Assembly (NCBI GenBank): GCA_023264815.1
Contig: JAHFUZ010000031.1
Span: forward strand, 1-51,787
Reading direction: 5' to 3'
Length of the DNA stretch: 51,787 nucleotides
From: Arthrobacter sp.
Lineage (GTDB): Bacteria; Actinomycetota; Actinomycetes; Actinomycetales; Micrococcaceae
The notes beneath the pieces are model-generated. The model had not been told where the DNA came from and ran no database searches. It saw only the letters and a list, made by a program, of their open reading frames with translations. Below, piece after piece: positions 42,975 through 51,787 of this stretch (within the stretch, counting starts at the first letter, position 1; every line of letters begins with the position of its first letter). A program made the translations under genes and the position numbers.

Positions 42975-44246
42975 TTAGTCTTCCTCGGCAGTGGCGGCGT
43001 CTGGATCGCGCAGTGGTCGTCTGCCGTCGAGGAGCTCGGGTAGTAAAAATGAGTAGTGGCCGTGGACGTTGATGTGTTTGCGCATGTAGGGCGAAAGCCG
43101 GGCGGCGTCGGCGTCGAGCACGGGATAGCCGGTCGCTCGCAAGGCGTCCAGGACACGGTCGAGGTAGACGGTGTTCCAAAGGGTGATGCAGTTCAGAACC
43201 AGTCCGAGCGCGCCGAGCTGGTCTTCCATGCCCTCTCGGTAGCCGTGGCGCAGTTCGCCCTTGCGTCCGTGGAAGAGGTGCCGGCCCAGGTCATGGCGGC
43301 CTTCCTGGAGGTTGCGCATGCCTTTGATCTCGCGCCGGTATGGCTCGTCCTGGACGACACGAAGAACGTGCAGTGTCTTGAAGATCCGCCCGTAGTGCGC
43401 GAAGGCGTCCCCGAGCGGCGTGGGGTGGCCATCGCGTTGCAGCATCCGGATGACGTCGTAGGCGCTGACCGCACCGGTGTGGATGGAAGCGACCACCCGC
43501 AGGATCTCTGGCCAGTGCCGGTCAATTCGCGTCAGGTCAATCCTGCCGCGGGCGGCGGTGTTGAGCGGTCCGTAATCGGCGTCCGGATCAGTCCGCCATA
43601 GCTTCGCGTCAGGCAGGTCGGCCAGCTGCGGCCGGTAGTCAAAGCCCAGGAGCTGGAGTAGCCCGAAGATAATGTCACTGTAAGATCCGGTGTCGGTGAT
43701 GATCACATCCGGTCGGCGGCCGCCGTCCTGGCTGTAGATCAGGTCGACCAAGTGCAGGGTATCCTTCGGGGTTCCGGACACGACCCGCCCGGCCAGGCCC
43801 ACTGACTGGTCATTGATCATGTTGAGCCAGGTCACGCCGCGGCCCCGGCCGAAGTATTTCGGGTTCGGGCGGGCGTCGACGCTGCGTACCGGGACGACGA
43901 ACCGGATCCCGTCGACCGCGGCGACCAGCCCGCCGCCCCATGCCTGAGCCAGCGCCACCTCAGCTTGACCAGTGATCAGAGAGGCGTTGGCTGCGGCGTA
44001 GCTCTCCGCCCGCAGGTAGTTCTGGTCCACATGACTGATCCGGCTGCGGGTCAGGGCCTGGGCCCCGGAGATGACCGGGGTGAAGCCGACGTTGAGCGCT
44101 TGCGCGGTCAACGCTGCCGCGATCGTAACGTGCAGGTCATCCAGCCTGGTCTGCCCGCCGGATGCGGCGGTGAACGCCTTGAAGAAATCTGGCTCCCAGG
44201 TCATTACCTCCAGGATCTGCTCACCGACGTCAACCTGGGGCATCAT
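42975..44246 (-). pseudogene. tnpA: Tn3-family transposase, C-terminal part (after frameshift)
   Basis: A 423-residue frame holding the catalytic DDE half of TnpA: the first Asp in AAVDGIRFVVPV, the second in VIITDTGSYSDIIFG, and the Glu in GYREGMEDQLGALGLVLNCITLWNT. It begins MMPQVDVGEQILEVM, which in intact relatives continues directly from the N-terminal part. Its apparent ATG overlaps the upstream stop by 4 bases, so re-initiation could make it as a separate polypeptide, but as a transposase it is probably inactive unless the frameshift is bypassed. Confidence 0.9.
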
Positions 44247-46030
44247 CGCCTCGCAGCGTTGCGCAAGTCGGTCAAGCTCGGCGGGTCCGTGATCGCAGGG
44301 TCCTTCTGCACGTGCAGGCGCCCCTCGTCATCGATGCGGACCCCGGCGTCACCGTCCAAGCCCGCGGCCACGTGGCGCCAGACCGCGTCGAGGTCGCCCG
44401 CCCGGCGGGCCAATAGCTCGGCGGGGTCATCGGGAAGCTGAAGGTCGTTGAGGACGGGGCCACGGGAGGCGTCCCACGCTGCCCCGGTCAGCAGTTGTGC
44501 CCGAGGGTCAGCCCACCGGGTCGAGGCGGCGGCGTAGATGTCGCGGCGCTTGAGGTGCCGGTGGAACTGCTCCAGCACACAGAACACGTACCCTGCCCGG
44601 TTGACGGTGCCTTCGGGACGTCCGGGCTGGAACACCAGCGGCCGCCACCACCCTGCCGGTACCAGGTCCACCGCAACCAGCCGTGCATCGAGGAACCCTG
44701 CCGGTACACGCTTGCTCGCCTTGGCCGCGAGTAACCCAGGCAAGGCACGCATCGCGTCGAGCACCGGTGTGGACTCGGCCGTAGCCCCGAATGCGACTAC
44801 CTCGGTGAGCAGCGGCAGGAATCCCCGCACCGCGGCAAACCGGGTCACCAGTGTGGCCCGCCAGTCCCCGTTCGGGTCGGCGTCCGGCGGGGGGATGACG
44901 TCAGTCAGGTTGCTCACCGCGGTGCGGAGCTCGGCGCGCGAGACCACGCTTTCGATCGCGTCCCACAGCAACTCGATGGTGATCTCCTCGCCCCATTCGG
45001 TGGAAGCCAGCATCACCTCCACCGCGGCGGCGCACTTCGCGGCGTCCTTGGACAACCGCGGGTAGCGTCGCAGCTTCTCCGTCTTGGACTCCCGCTCCGC
45101 CCGGGCGAGCAGATCGGTGGTCATCAGGACATCGAACATTTCCAGGGTGTCATCAGTCGCTTTGGCCTCCAGATACACCACAGTGGCGAGCATGGTGGCG
45201 AGTTTGCGGGACCGCCGATGACGGCGCAGCGCCGTGGCCGTCCCCGACATACCCCACCGGGCCAGCTCCACCACCCGCCGATGCGGCACCGCGTCCAGGC
45301 CCAACGCCCCCACCCCCAACCCAGCCACCTCAGCCACCCGATCCAAGGACTTGACCATGTTCCGCCCGGACGGCGGCCGCGGCGCCTTCCGCAACCGCTC
45401 CAGATCCGAAACCCGCGCACCCTCGGAAACCTCCAGCAGGCGCTCCACCAGCCGGGCTTGCTCCGCCGTCAGCATCGAGGCCATCACGTCCCACAACCGC
45501 TGCATCGCCTCGTCACGGACCCGTGCGATCAACCGCGCGAGAATAGTCACCCCGGGCAGTAGAACCCGCCGTTCCCGAAGCCACACCACCGCCCCCTCGA
45601 ACAGCGCCTTCGGACCATCCCCGGTGTTCCACGCCCGGTCATCCACCCACCGCACCAGCTCAGCCTCGACGGCCGGGAAGTCGCGGTACCCGAACTCGCG
45701 GGCGATCTCCCACTGGTGCTCCAGCCGGGTCTTCTCCCGCTCCCCGTACGCCTTCAGACATGACGGGTCAGCCACCCCCAACTGCTCGGCGAGGAAATCG
45801 ACCGCCTCAGTCGGCACGTCCAACGGATCCGCCAGGAACGAACCGAGCAGACGCGCTGTGCCCAGCTGAAGGCTGAAGCCCAACCGGTTGTAGTCTCCGC
45901 GCCGCTTGTTCACCAGCGCCATGTCCGTGTCGTCGAGGAAAAAGAACCGTTCCAACTCCGCCAACGACGGCGGCTGTGTGAAACGAGAATAGGCCGCGGC
46001 CTGGACATCAGTGAGGAACTCAACCGGCAT
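44243..46030 (-). pseudogene. tnpA: Tn3-family transposase, N-terminal part (frameshifted)
   Basis: A 595-residue frame beginning MPVEFLTDVQAAAYSRF, the standard TnpA start; an earlier ATG at 46042 is less likely. It covers the N-terminal DNA-binding and DUF4158-type region and the linker, ending TDLRNAARR and a TGA. Adding one G near 44252 changes the end to NAAEAMMPQVD and restores a single frame of about 1018 residues, the normal TnpA size. A one-base deletion, rather than two natural genes, is therefore the best reading. It starts only about 120 bases from the right terminal repeat. Confidence 0.9.
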
Positions 46031-46151
46031 AAACCCCAACATAGAGCCAAGACCCCACAGACGTCACAGGACGGAAGAACTGTTACAGGCGTTCCAGCCA
46101 TCGCTCGGCAAGGTTCACCGCCGCTGCGTTTGCCTAGGTCAACGAGCCAGA

Positions 46152-46192
46152 GCCGTTAGCGCCGGATCCTGTTCCATTGTTCGTGACGGGCC
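46152..46192. repeat. Right terminal inverted repeat of the Tn3 element
   Basis: Reverse complement of the left repeat with one mismatch; the outer end reads GTGACGGGCC on this strand. Confidence 0.93.
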
Positions 46193-46197
46193 GGGAA
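46193..46197 (+). repeat. Target-site duplication, right copy
   Basis: GGGAA, identical to 38034-38038. Confidence 0.85.
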
Positions 46198-46234
46198 GCC
46201 GCGGCCGGGCGAGTGGTTGGCGAGAAAGTGCGGG

Positions 46235-47173
46235 TCAGGAAGCGCGGGCGAGCTGCCGGATGGGAATCCACCGGGACGCCAGCCGCCGGTAGGCGGCCGC
46301 AGCGCCGGTCATGTCGCCCTCCGCGAGGCATTCAATGCCCAGCCTGATGTCCATGGGTGACTCGTCCGGGTACACCTTGTCCGCCACGGCGCCGTAATCG
46401 AGTTCCACCATGGAATTGACGTGGAACATCTCCAGCCACTCGGTCAACTGGGCGAGGTCATCGAGCATGTCCAGGTCCGGGGCGGCCAGGGCCAGGTTGG
46501 CCACGGCGTACCGGGCCCGTTCCATGGCTTCGGTGATGGGGGTCCACACCCTGACAGTGAGGATACGCCCGCCGGACTCCACGACGTCCTTGTGGTCGCC
46601 TTCGGCAAACAGGGAAAACCAGCTGAACGGGATGCCCCAGGTGGATGCCCGGGTATGCACGCGGATGCTGCCGTCACGGGCCTTGACCTGGTCGATCCGT
46701 TCCTGGTGCTTGTCCCGCTGCTCCTCCGGGATCAGCATTTCAGCCAGCGGGCCGTGGATCCCCTCCATCAGGGCGTTGGCGGCGAGGCCGGCGCGCAGGA
46801 CCAGCTGGCTGGGGCAATAGAGCATAACGCGCTCGGCCGCAGCTCCCTCACTGTCCTGGGCACCAGGGCCGGCGGCAGCACCGGCGTCGGACGTTCCGTC
46901 CTGCGGTGTGCGGCGCGGAGCGACGCCGGGAACGCTGGTGACCCGGACCAGATCCGTCCGGCCCGTGGGGAAGGGGTCCCCGCCGGCACGCGTGATCCGG
47001 CCCAGCGAGGCGAGGAGTTCGGCGTTTTCGACGGCGGCCCGGGACACGGCGCGTGAGCCGGCGGCCCGGAGCGCTTCCCGCTGCCCCTCCGGAAAGGCTT
47101 CCAGCGGTTCGTACACGCGGAGCGTGGAGGAAAACGGCAGGCCGGCCTGGCCCCGGTAGAGGTTTCCCGTCAT
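46235..47173 (-). CDS. Protein of unknown function
   Basis: A 312-residue cytosolic protein, MTGNLYRGQAGLPFSSTLRVYEPLEAFPEGQREAL..., with a low-complexity Ala/Gly/Asp stretch at about 95-112. FSWFSLFAEGDHKDVVESGGRILTVRVWTPITEAMERARYA and LAQLTEWLEMFHVNSMVELDYGAVADKVYP look like well-folded blocks. I do not recognise a domain. It starts 34 bases after the stop of xthA and probably shares its transcript. The Tn3 element inserted 38 bases beyond its stop without touching it. Confidence 0.82.
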   Translation of the reverse strand: MTGNLYRGQAGLPFSSTLRVYEPLEAFPEGQREALRAAGSRAVSRAAVENAELLASLGRITRAGGDPFPTGRTDLVRVTSVPGVAPRRTPQDGTSDAGAAAGPGAQDSEGAAAERVMLYCPSQLVLRAGLAANALMEGIHGPLAEMLIPEEQRDKHQERIDQVKARDGSIRVHTRASTWGIPFSWFSLFAEGDHKDVVESGGRILTVRVWTPITEAMERARYAVANLALAAPDLDMLDDLAQLTEWLEMFHVNSMVELDYGAVADKVYPDESPMDIRLGIECLAEGDMTGAAAAYRRLASRWIPIRQLARAS

Positions 47174-47207
47174 GGCCGTCTTCCTTCCGGGGCCCCCGCG
47201 GCGGCCA

Positions 47208-48014
47208 TCAGTCAGCCAGCTCCACCAGCACCGGGGCATGGTCCGAGGCGCCCTTGCCCTTGCGTTCCTCGCGGTCGATGGACGCGCCGGTAACGCGGGC
47301 CGCCAGGGCGGGGGAGCCCAGGACGAAGTCGATGCGCATGCCCTCTTTTTTGGGGAAACGCAGCTGCGTATAGTCCCAGTAGGTGTAGACGCCGGGCCCG
47401 GGGGTGTACTGGCGCGCCACGTCGGTGAAACCAGCCTCTTCAAACGCGTGGAAGGCGGCCCGTTCGGGCGGGCTGACGTGGGTGTACCCGTTGTTGACGA
47501 ACAGGTCGATGTCCCAGACGTCGTCGTCGAAGGGTGCGATGTTCCAGTCGCCCATCAGGGCCACCTGGGCGGCGGGGTCGGCGGTAACGAGCTCCTGGGC
47601 GTGCGTCTTGAGGCTTTCGAGCCACTTGAGCTTGTAGGGCATGTGTTCGTCGTCGAGGGACCGGCCGTTGGGGACGTAAAGGCTCCAGATACGGACGCCG
47701 CCGCAGGTAGCGGCCATGGCGCGGGCTTCCTGGACGGGGTCCTTGCCCTCTTTGCCAAACGCGGGCTGGTCCAGGAACGTGCGCTCCACGTCCTGGAGGC
47801 CAATGCGGGAGGCGATGGCCACACCGTTCCACTGGCTGACGCCGAAGTGGGCTACCTCGTAGCCCATGCGCTCAAACAGCTCCCATGGGAAGTTCTCGTC
47901 CTTGCACTTGGTCTCCTGGATGGCCAGGACGTCGCAGTCGCTGCGCTGCAGCCAGGCCTCCACACGGTCGGCGCGGGCACGGAGGGAGTTCACATTCCAG
48001 GTAGCAATCTTCAC
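47208..48014 (-). CDS. xthA: Exodeoxyribonuclease III
   Basis: A 268-residue AP endonuclease/3'-5' exonuclease of the ExoIII family acting in base-excision repair. Motifs in order: MKIATWNVNSLRAR (1-14), AIQETKCKDENFP (metal Glu at about 34), LYVPNG, MGDWNIAPFDDDVWD (Asp-Asn pair at about 155), DYTQLRFPKKEGMRIDFVL, and the catalytic ASDHAPVLVEL at the C-terminus. Length is typical. The unknown gene at 46235 follows it on the same strand. High confidence. Confidence 0.96.
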   Translation of the reverse strand: MKIATWNVNSLRARADRVEAWLQRSDCDVLAIQETKCKDENFPWELFERMGYEVAHFGVSQWNGVAIASRIGLQDVERTFLDQPAFGKEGKDPVQEARAMAATCGGVRIWSLYVPNGRSLDDEHMPYKLKWLESLKTHAQELVTADPAAQVALMGDWNIAPFDDDVWDIDLFVNNGYTHVSPPERAAFHAFEEAGFTDVARQYTPGPGVYTYWDYTQLRFPKKEGMRIDFVLGSPALAARVTGASIDREERKGKGASDHAPVLVELAD

Positions 48015-48081
48015 AGTCCCTAACTTACCTTGGCTGTGCCGGTGCGGGGAAAGCCCGCGCGCGTCCTCGGATGCCGCGCTT

Positions 48082-49830
48082 TCAGCCCTTCAGACCGGGG
48101 AAATCAGCCTCGGAGTACTCGATTCCGAACCCGTCCGCCGCCTGTTGACCGGCACTCTTTATGCCGCTGCCATGCCTGGATTCCTCCCGTTGCCGCAGCT
48201 CCACGCGGCGGATTTTGCCCGAGATGGTCTTGGGCAAGGATGCGAATTCCAGCCGGCGGATGCGCTTGAACGGCGCCAGGTGCTTGCGGCAATACCGCAG
48301 GATGTCCTCGGCCAGTTCCGGCCCCGGCTCCAGGCCCGCCACCAGGACCACATAGGCCTTGGGAAGGGACAGCTTCAGCGCGTCCGGTGACGGCACTACC
48401 GCCGCCTCGGCCACCGCCGGGTGCTCCAACAGCACACTCTCCAGTTCAAACGGTGAGAGCCGGTAGTCGGAGGACTTGAAGACGTCATCGTCCCGGCCTA
48501 CGTAGGTGATGGTGCCCTGCTTGTCCCTGCTGGCCATGTCCCCAGTGTGGTAGTAGCCGCCGCGGAACGCCTCGGCGGTCTTCGCGGCGTCACCGTAGTA
48601 GGACTTCATCAGCCCCACCGGGCGGGGGTCCAGGCGAAGGCACAGCTCGCCGTCGTCGGCTTCCTCGCCGGTGTTCGGGTCCACCAGCACCACGTCGTAG
48701 CCGGGGAGCGGCTGCCCCATGGCGCCCACCGTGACCGGCTGGCCGGGAGTATTGGCTACCTGGACTGTGCTTTCCGTCTGCCCGAAACCGTCACGGATGG
48801 TCTGGCCCCACACGCGCTTCACCTGGTCGATCACCTCGGCATTGAGCGGTTCACCGGCCGACACCACCTTGGTGGGCGGGGTCTTCAGCAGCCTCAGGTC
48901 CGCCTGGATCAGCATCCGCCAGACCGTGGGCGGGGCGCAGAAACTGGTGACGCCCTCGCGGTCCATCTGCTCCATCAGGGCCCGGGCATCGAACCGTTCA
49001 TAGTTGTAGACAAAGACGCATGCCTCGGCGATCCAGGGGGCAAAGAAGTTGGACCAGGCGTGTTTGCCCCAGCCCGGTGAGGCGACATTCAGGTGCACGT
49101 CGCCCGGTTCCAGGCCGATCCAGTACATCGTGGACAGGTGCCCCACCGGATACGAGGTGTGCGTGTGTTCCACGAGTTTGGCCCTGGACGTGGTCCCGGA
49201 GGTGAAGTAGAGCAGCAGCGTCTCGTCGGCCCGGGTGGGGGCGCCGGGGCTGAAGGCCTCCGGTGCGGTAGCCGAGTCCGCGTAGCGGAGGGCCGGCGGG
49301 GCGCCGGCTGCGGCTGGGCCGTCTTCACCGATTCCAATCAGGCGGCAGGTGCCGGGCAAACCGGCGAACTTGCCGAGGTTGGAACGTCCGACGGCGGCCC
49401 AGCCCGCCTCGCCGCGCTCCACCCGTTCGGACAGGTCCGCGGGACCCATCAGCGTGGTGGTGGGGATCAGGACAATGCCGAGCTTGATGCCGGCGAGCAT
49501 CAGCTCCCAGAGCTCCACCTGGTTGCCCAGCATGACGATCATCCTGTCGCCGCGGCGCACACCCTGGTCCTGCAGCCAGTTGGCCACCTGGTTGGACCGC
49601 CGGGCGAGGTCGGCGAAGGTCTTGCGGGTGGCCGAGCCTTCCTGTTCGACGATCACCAGGGCCGGGTTGCCGGCCTTGGCCGGATCGGCGGCGATCTGGT
49701 CGAACCAGTCGAGGGCAAAGTTGAACTCGGAAAACTGCGGCCACGCGAACTCACGCCTGGCCCGGTGGTAGTCGGATCGGAGGGCCAGCAGGTGGTCCCG
49801 TGCTTCCCGGAAATCGTCGGTCACTGACAA
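48082..49830 (-). CDS. AMP-binding acyl-CoA synthetase
   Basis: A 582-residue adenylate-forming ligase that activates a carboxylic acid with ATP and CoA. The P-loop-like LLYFTSGTTSRAKLVEHTH (about 220) carries the usual motif with Arg at the commonly Gly/Pro position; YHTGDMASRDKQGTITYVGRDDDVFKSSDYRLSPFELE is the hinge; the C-terminal LPKTISGKIRRVELR holds the catalytic Lys. It resembles medium-chain acyl-CoA (AcsM/benzoate-type) synthetases. TTG 49830 (7 bases after AAAGG) is the best start; GTG 49824 is an alternative. It is divergent from an acyl-CoA dehydrogenase, so the two may act on the same acyl group. Confidence 0.9.
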   Translation of the reverse strand: MSVTDDFREARDHLLALRSDYHRARREFAWPQFSEFNFALDWFDQIAADPAKAGNPALVIVEQEGSATRKTFADLARRSNQVANWLQDQGVRRGDRMIVMLGNQVELWELMLAGIKLGIVLIPTTTLMGPADLSERVERGEAGWAAVGRSNLGKFAGLPGTCRLIGIGEDGPAAAGAPPALRYADSATAPEAFSPGAPTRADETLLLYFTSGTTSRAKLVEHTHTSYPVGHLSTMYWIGLEPGDVHLNVASPGWGKHAWSNFFAPWIAEACVFVYNYERFDARALMEQMDREGVTSFCAPPTVWRMLIQADLRLLKTPPTKVVSAGEPLNAEVIDQVKRVWGQTIRDGFGQTESTVQVANTPGQPVTVGAMGQPLPGYDVVLVDPNTGEEADDGELCLRLDPRPVGLMKSYYGDAAKTAEAFRGGYYHTGDMASRDKQGTITYVGRDDDVFKSSDYRLSPFELESVLLEHPAVAEAAVVPSPDALKLSLPKAYVVLVAGLEPGPELAEDILRYCRKHLAPFKRIRRLEFASLPKTISGKIRRVELRQREESRHGSGIKSAGQQAADGFGIEYSEADFPGLKG

Positions 49831-49848
49831 GGTGAGACCTTTCGCCGC

Positions 49849-49862
49849 GTGATGCGCATCAC
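49849..49862. promoter_or_regulatory. 14-bp palindrome between acyl-CoA synthetase and dehydrogenase
   Basis: GTGATGCGCATCAC is a perfect palindrome in the 98-base divergent region, where both promoters must lie (TATACT occurs at about 49884). It is a good candidate operator for joint control of the two genes. Confidence 0.5.
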
Positions 49863-49928
49863 TGATATCCAACCATGTGCAATATACTAGGACATCCAAG
49901 AGTTTGGAAGACTGAAGGGACGCAGACA

Positions 49929-51125
49929 GTGCAGCCACAAGGACGTGAGCATGATGCGGCAGGGACCCCGCCGTTTGCCGATGCCGACCTGATGTACATC
50001 GCGGACCTCCTGCCCGCCGCGGAGCGCGAGCGGTACCTGGACATCCGGGCGTTCCTGCAATCGACGGTGCGGCCGGCGTCCATCGACTACTGGAACCGCG
50101 AGGAATTCCCTTTCGGGCTGGTGGCGGAGATGGGCAAGCGCGGGCTCGGGATCCTGCAGACGGACGGCACGTCCACTCTCTTCAAGGGCCTGATGTACGT
50201 CGAGGTGGCCCGCGCGGACGTTTCCTTGTCCGCCCTCGTGGGGATCCACAACGAACTGATTGTGGGCATGATCGACTCCCTTGGTTCCGAGGAGCAGAAG
50301 CAACGCTGGCTGCCCGGCCTGGCAACCTTCACGCAGCTGGGCGCCTTCGCCCTGACGGAGCCGGACCACGGCTCGGACATCGCCGGCGGGCTGGAAACGA
50401 CCGCACGGCTGGTGGACGGCGAATGGGTGATCAATGGCGCCAAGCGGTGGATCGGCGCCGGTACCATCGCGGACTTTGCGCTGGTGTGGGCCCGGGACCA
50501 GGCTGACGGGCAGATCAAGGGCTTCATAGTGGAGACTGACCGTCCCGGCTACCGGGCCAGCAAGATCGCGAACAAGATTGGCCTGCGGATCATGCAGAAT
50601 GCGGACATCGTGCTGGACGGCGTCAGGATCCCGGAGTCCAACCTGTTGCCGGGCGCCACGGACTTCACCAAAGCCAATAGCCTCCTGCGGGATTCACGCG
50701 CCTGGGTTGGCTGGCAAGGTGCGGGAATCCAGTTGGCCGCGTTCGACGTCGCACGCGCCTACTCGCTGGAGCGGCGGCAATTCGGCAAGGAACTGGCACG
50801 CTTCCAGCTGGTCCAGCAGCAGCTGGCGGAAATCCTGGGCAATGCGTCCGCGTCACTGGCGCTGATGGCGCAGCTCGCCCGGATCCAGGCGGACGGGAAA
50901 CTGGACATGGCCCAGGCTGCCATGGCGAAATCCACGTGCACCCGGCTGGCGCGCGCGTCAGTGGCGATGGGAAGGTCGCTGCTGGGAGGGAACGGGATCA
51001 GCGCGGACTATGAAATGGGCAAACTTTTTGGCGACGCTGAAATCCTTTATACCTATGAAGGCAGTTATGAAATCAATTCGCTGATTGTGGGACGGGCGGT
51101 CACCGGCAAGTCGGCATTCGTTTAG
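49929..51125 (+). CDS. Acyl-CoA dehydrogenase (glutaryl-CoA-dehydrogenase-like)
   Basis: A 398-residue FAD enzyme that makes a double bond in an acyl-CoA. Typical blocks: FALTEPDHGSDIAGGLETTA (FAD/substrate loop), WVINGAKRWIGAGTIADFALVWAR, RQFGKELARFQLVQQQLAEI, and the catalytic Glu377 in LYTYEGSYEINSLIVGR. The MQNADIVLDGVRIPESNLLPG stretch and the position of the Glu are closest to the glutaryl-CoA group. GTG 49929 has GAAGGGA upstream and is preferred over the ATG at 49875. Substrate chain is not readable. Confidence 0.93.
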   Translation: MQPQGREHDAAGTPPFADADLMYIADLLPAAERERYLDIRAFLQSTVRPASIDYWNREEFPFGLVAEMGKRGLGILQTDGTSTLFKGLMYVEVARADVSLSALVGIHNELIVGMIDSLGSEEQKQRWLPGLATFTQLGAFALTEPDHGSDIAGGLETTARLVDGEWVINGAKRWIGAGTIADFALVWARDQADGQIKGFIVETDRPGYRASKIANKIGLRIMQNADIVLDGVRIPESNLLPGATDFTKANSLLRDSRAWVGWQGAGIQLAAFDVARAYSLERRQFGKELARFQLVQQQLAEILGNASASLALMAQLARIQADGKLDMAQAAMAKSTCTRLARASVAMGRSLLGGNGISADYEMGKLFGDAEILYTYEGSYEINSLIVGRAVTGKSAFV

Positions 51126-51189
51126 GAAGTTCCGCTAATCGGCCGGGGCTCGTCCGAGGTCATCACTTTTGTCATCGATCAATAAATTA

Positions 51190-51238
51190 ACAAAAAACTG
51201 CCCTGGCCATGCATGGCAGCACGGTCAGGGCAGTTAAT
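51190..51238 (-). terminator. Terminator of the cold-shock gene
   Basis: Read on the minus strand, AACTGCCCTGACC pairs with GGCCAGGGCAGTT around a loop holding ATGCAT and is followed by TTTTTTGTTAA. Confidence 0.88.
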
Positions 51239-51245
51239 CAGAACC

Positions 51246-51449
51246 TTACAGCGGGCGGATGTTCTCTGCCTGCGGGCCCTTGGGACCTTGGGTCACATCG
51301 AATTCGACTTTCTGGTTCTCGTCCAGCGAGCGGTAGCCGCTGGTGGCGATTGCGGAGTAGTGCGCGAAAACATCGGCGGATCCGTCATCCGGAGCGATGA
51401 AGCCAAAGCCCTTTTCAGCGTTGAACCATTTAACTGTGCCTGTTGCCAT
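51246..51449 (-). CDS. Cold-shock protein (CspA family)
   Basis: A 67-residue single OB-fold RNA chaperone. Both RNA-binding motifs are exact: [12 protein letters not shown] (RNP1) and DVFAHYSAI (RNP2). It ends AENIRPL, the actinobacterial CspA C-terminus. The ATG at 51449 has AAGGAAG nearby. Bases 51450-51600 lie upstream and should contain its promoter and long leader, but I see no certain boxes. Confidence 0.96.
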   Translation of the reverse strand: MATGTVKWFNAEKGFGFIAPDDGSADVFAHYSAIATSGYRSLDENQKVEFDVTQGPKGPQAENIRPL

Positions 51450-51599
51450 TGCTAACTTCCTTTGTAACCCTTTTCTGGTCCTGCGCGGACGGCAGGCAGA
51501 CGCGGAGACTGTGGTCCGCACTCTCAAACCTAGGGGGTGTACGGTGGGCGTGCAATAGCTGCGGTCATCAACGGTCACCCCGTTATTGAATAGTGTCCG

Positions 51600-51787
51600 G
51601 TAAATGGACGTTGGGGATCGCTGAATTCAGCCTCCGTCCGGTTTCCTGGCTTTTGCCGGCACCTAACCTCGATCTTTCATGATCCGGGATTTCGGCGGGG
51701 TCAGGGCTTACTGGCTGCCTGACGTGGTCGATTCTGGCATGAGGGTGTGACAGAGACGCCGCTGACCGTGGCGGTTGGGCGCGGGCG
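51600..51787. other. Right edge of the window, possible insertion-element end
   Basis: No supported gene. CTCGATCTTTCATGATCCGG (about 51668-51687) followed by a short GC-rich leader and a GTG at 51747 (reading VTETPLTVAVGRG to the edge) resembles the left end and first codons of an IS1380-type element, but the window stops too early to tell. Confidence 0.25.

Larger units (their letters stand above)
38039..46192. mobile_element. Tn3-family transposon, 8154 bp
   Basis: The element is bounded by 41-bp inverted repeats (40/41 identical) and flanked by a perfect 5-bp duplication. Inside are a serine resolvase with a res-like site, a Tn3 transposase split by a frameshift, a remnant of a second transposase, and four cargo genes. 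Removal of the element plus one GGGAA joins the LacI gene region to the end of the 46235 gene, so it inserted between two convergent genes without disrupting either. The transposase begins beside the right repeat and reads inward, rather than ending at a repeat as in Tn3 itself; together with the remnant this suggests past rearrangement. Confidence 0.92.

Noticed and set aside
44241..44256. Programmed frameshifting in the Tn3 transposase
   Set aside because: No slippery heptamer is visible, and Tn3-family transposases are not known to need it; a simple one-base deletion explains the break.

Overview
The window is high-GC actinobacterial DNA, most like the Arthrobacter/Pseudarthrobacter group of the Micrococcaceae. 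The basis is GC-rich codon use, frequent GTG/TTG starts, many 4-base ATGA/GTGA overlaps, a Glu-Asp-Phe tRNA cluster, an Asp23/DUF6286/AmaP-type operon and the style of the hut and tct loci. The genus is an inference from gene content and was not tested by comparison.

Layout. 1-3423: histidine degradation (hutU, hutH), with hutG apart at 10364-11323 on the other strand. 3585-4183: two small unknown genes. 4335-7868 (minus): a tripartite tricarboxylate uptake operon tctC-tctB-tctA ending in a universal stress protein, opposite a CitA/CitB-type two-component system at 8071-10340. 11482-16800: NCS2 purine permease, short UvrA paralogue, CopC-like protein, small Rossmann-fold protein. 17212-21087: tandem universal stress protein followed by a PEP-synthase/rifampicin-phosphotransferase-like enzyme. 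21176-24313: secreted LolA/MucB-like protein with an ABC exporter. 24341-30185: NlpC/P60 hydrolase, CDF metal exporter, small zincin, EamA exporter, DsbA-like oxidoreductase, PHP phosphoesterase. 30349-30710: three tRNAs. 30841-33179: five overlapping genes of an Asp23 envelope-stress operon. 33461-38008: a sugar ABC importer with its LacI regulator.

38039-46192 is a complete Tn3-family transposon of 8154 bp. It has 41-bp terminal inverted repeats (40 of 41 identical) and a perfect 5-bp target duplication, GGGAA, at 38034-38038 and 46193-46197. It carries a serine resolvase with a likely res site, a transposase split in two by an apparent one-base deletion, and a decayed N-terminal piece of a second transposase. 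The cargo is unusual: a secreted four-cysteine protein overlapping a tiny PLDc_N-type membrane protein (read here as a possible effector/immunity pair), an MFS exporter, and a 132-residue protein of unknown family.

46235-51449 returns to chromosomal genes: an unknown protein, exonuclease III, an acyl-CoA synthetase divergent from an acyl-CoA dehydrogenase, and a cold-shock protein. The last ~300 bases hold no confident gene and may touch the edge of another insertion element.

Several long-stem palindromes of 57-63 bases sit at gene ends (1741, 4252, 11406) and look like dispersed repeat elements. No CRISPR array, rRNA or origin was seen. All functional names come from reading motifs by eye; none was checked against a database.
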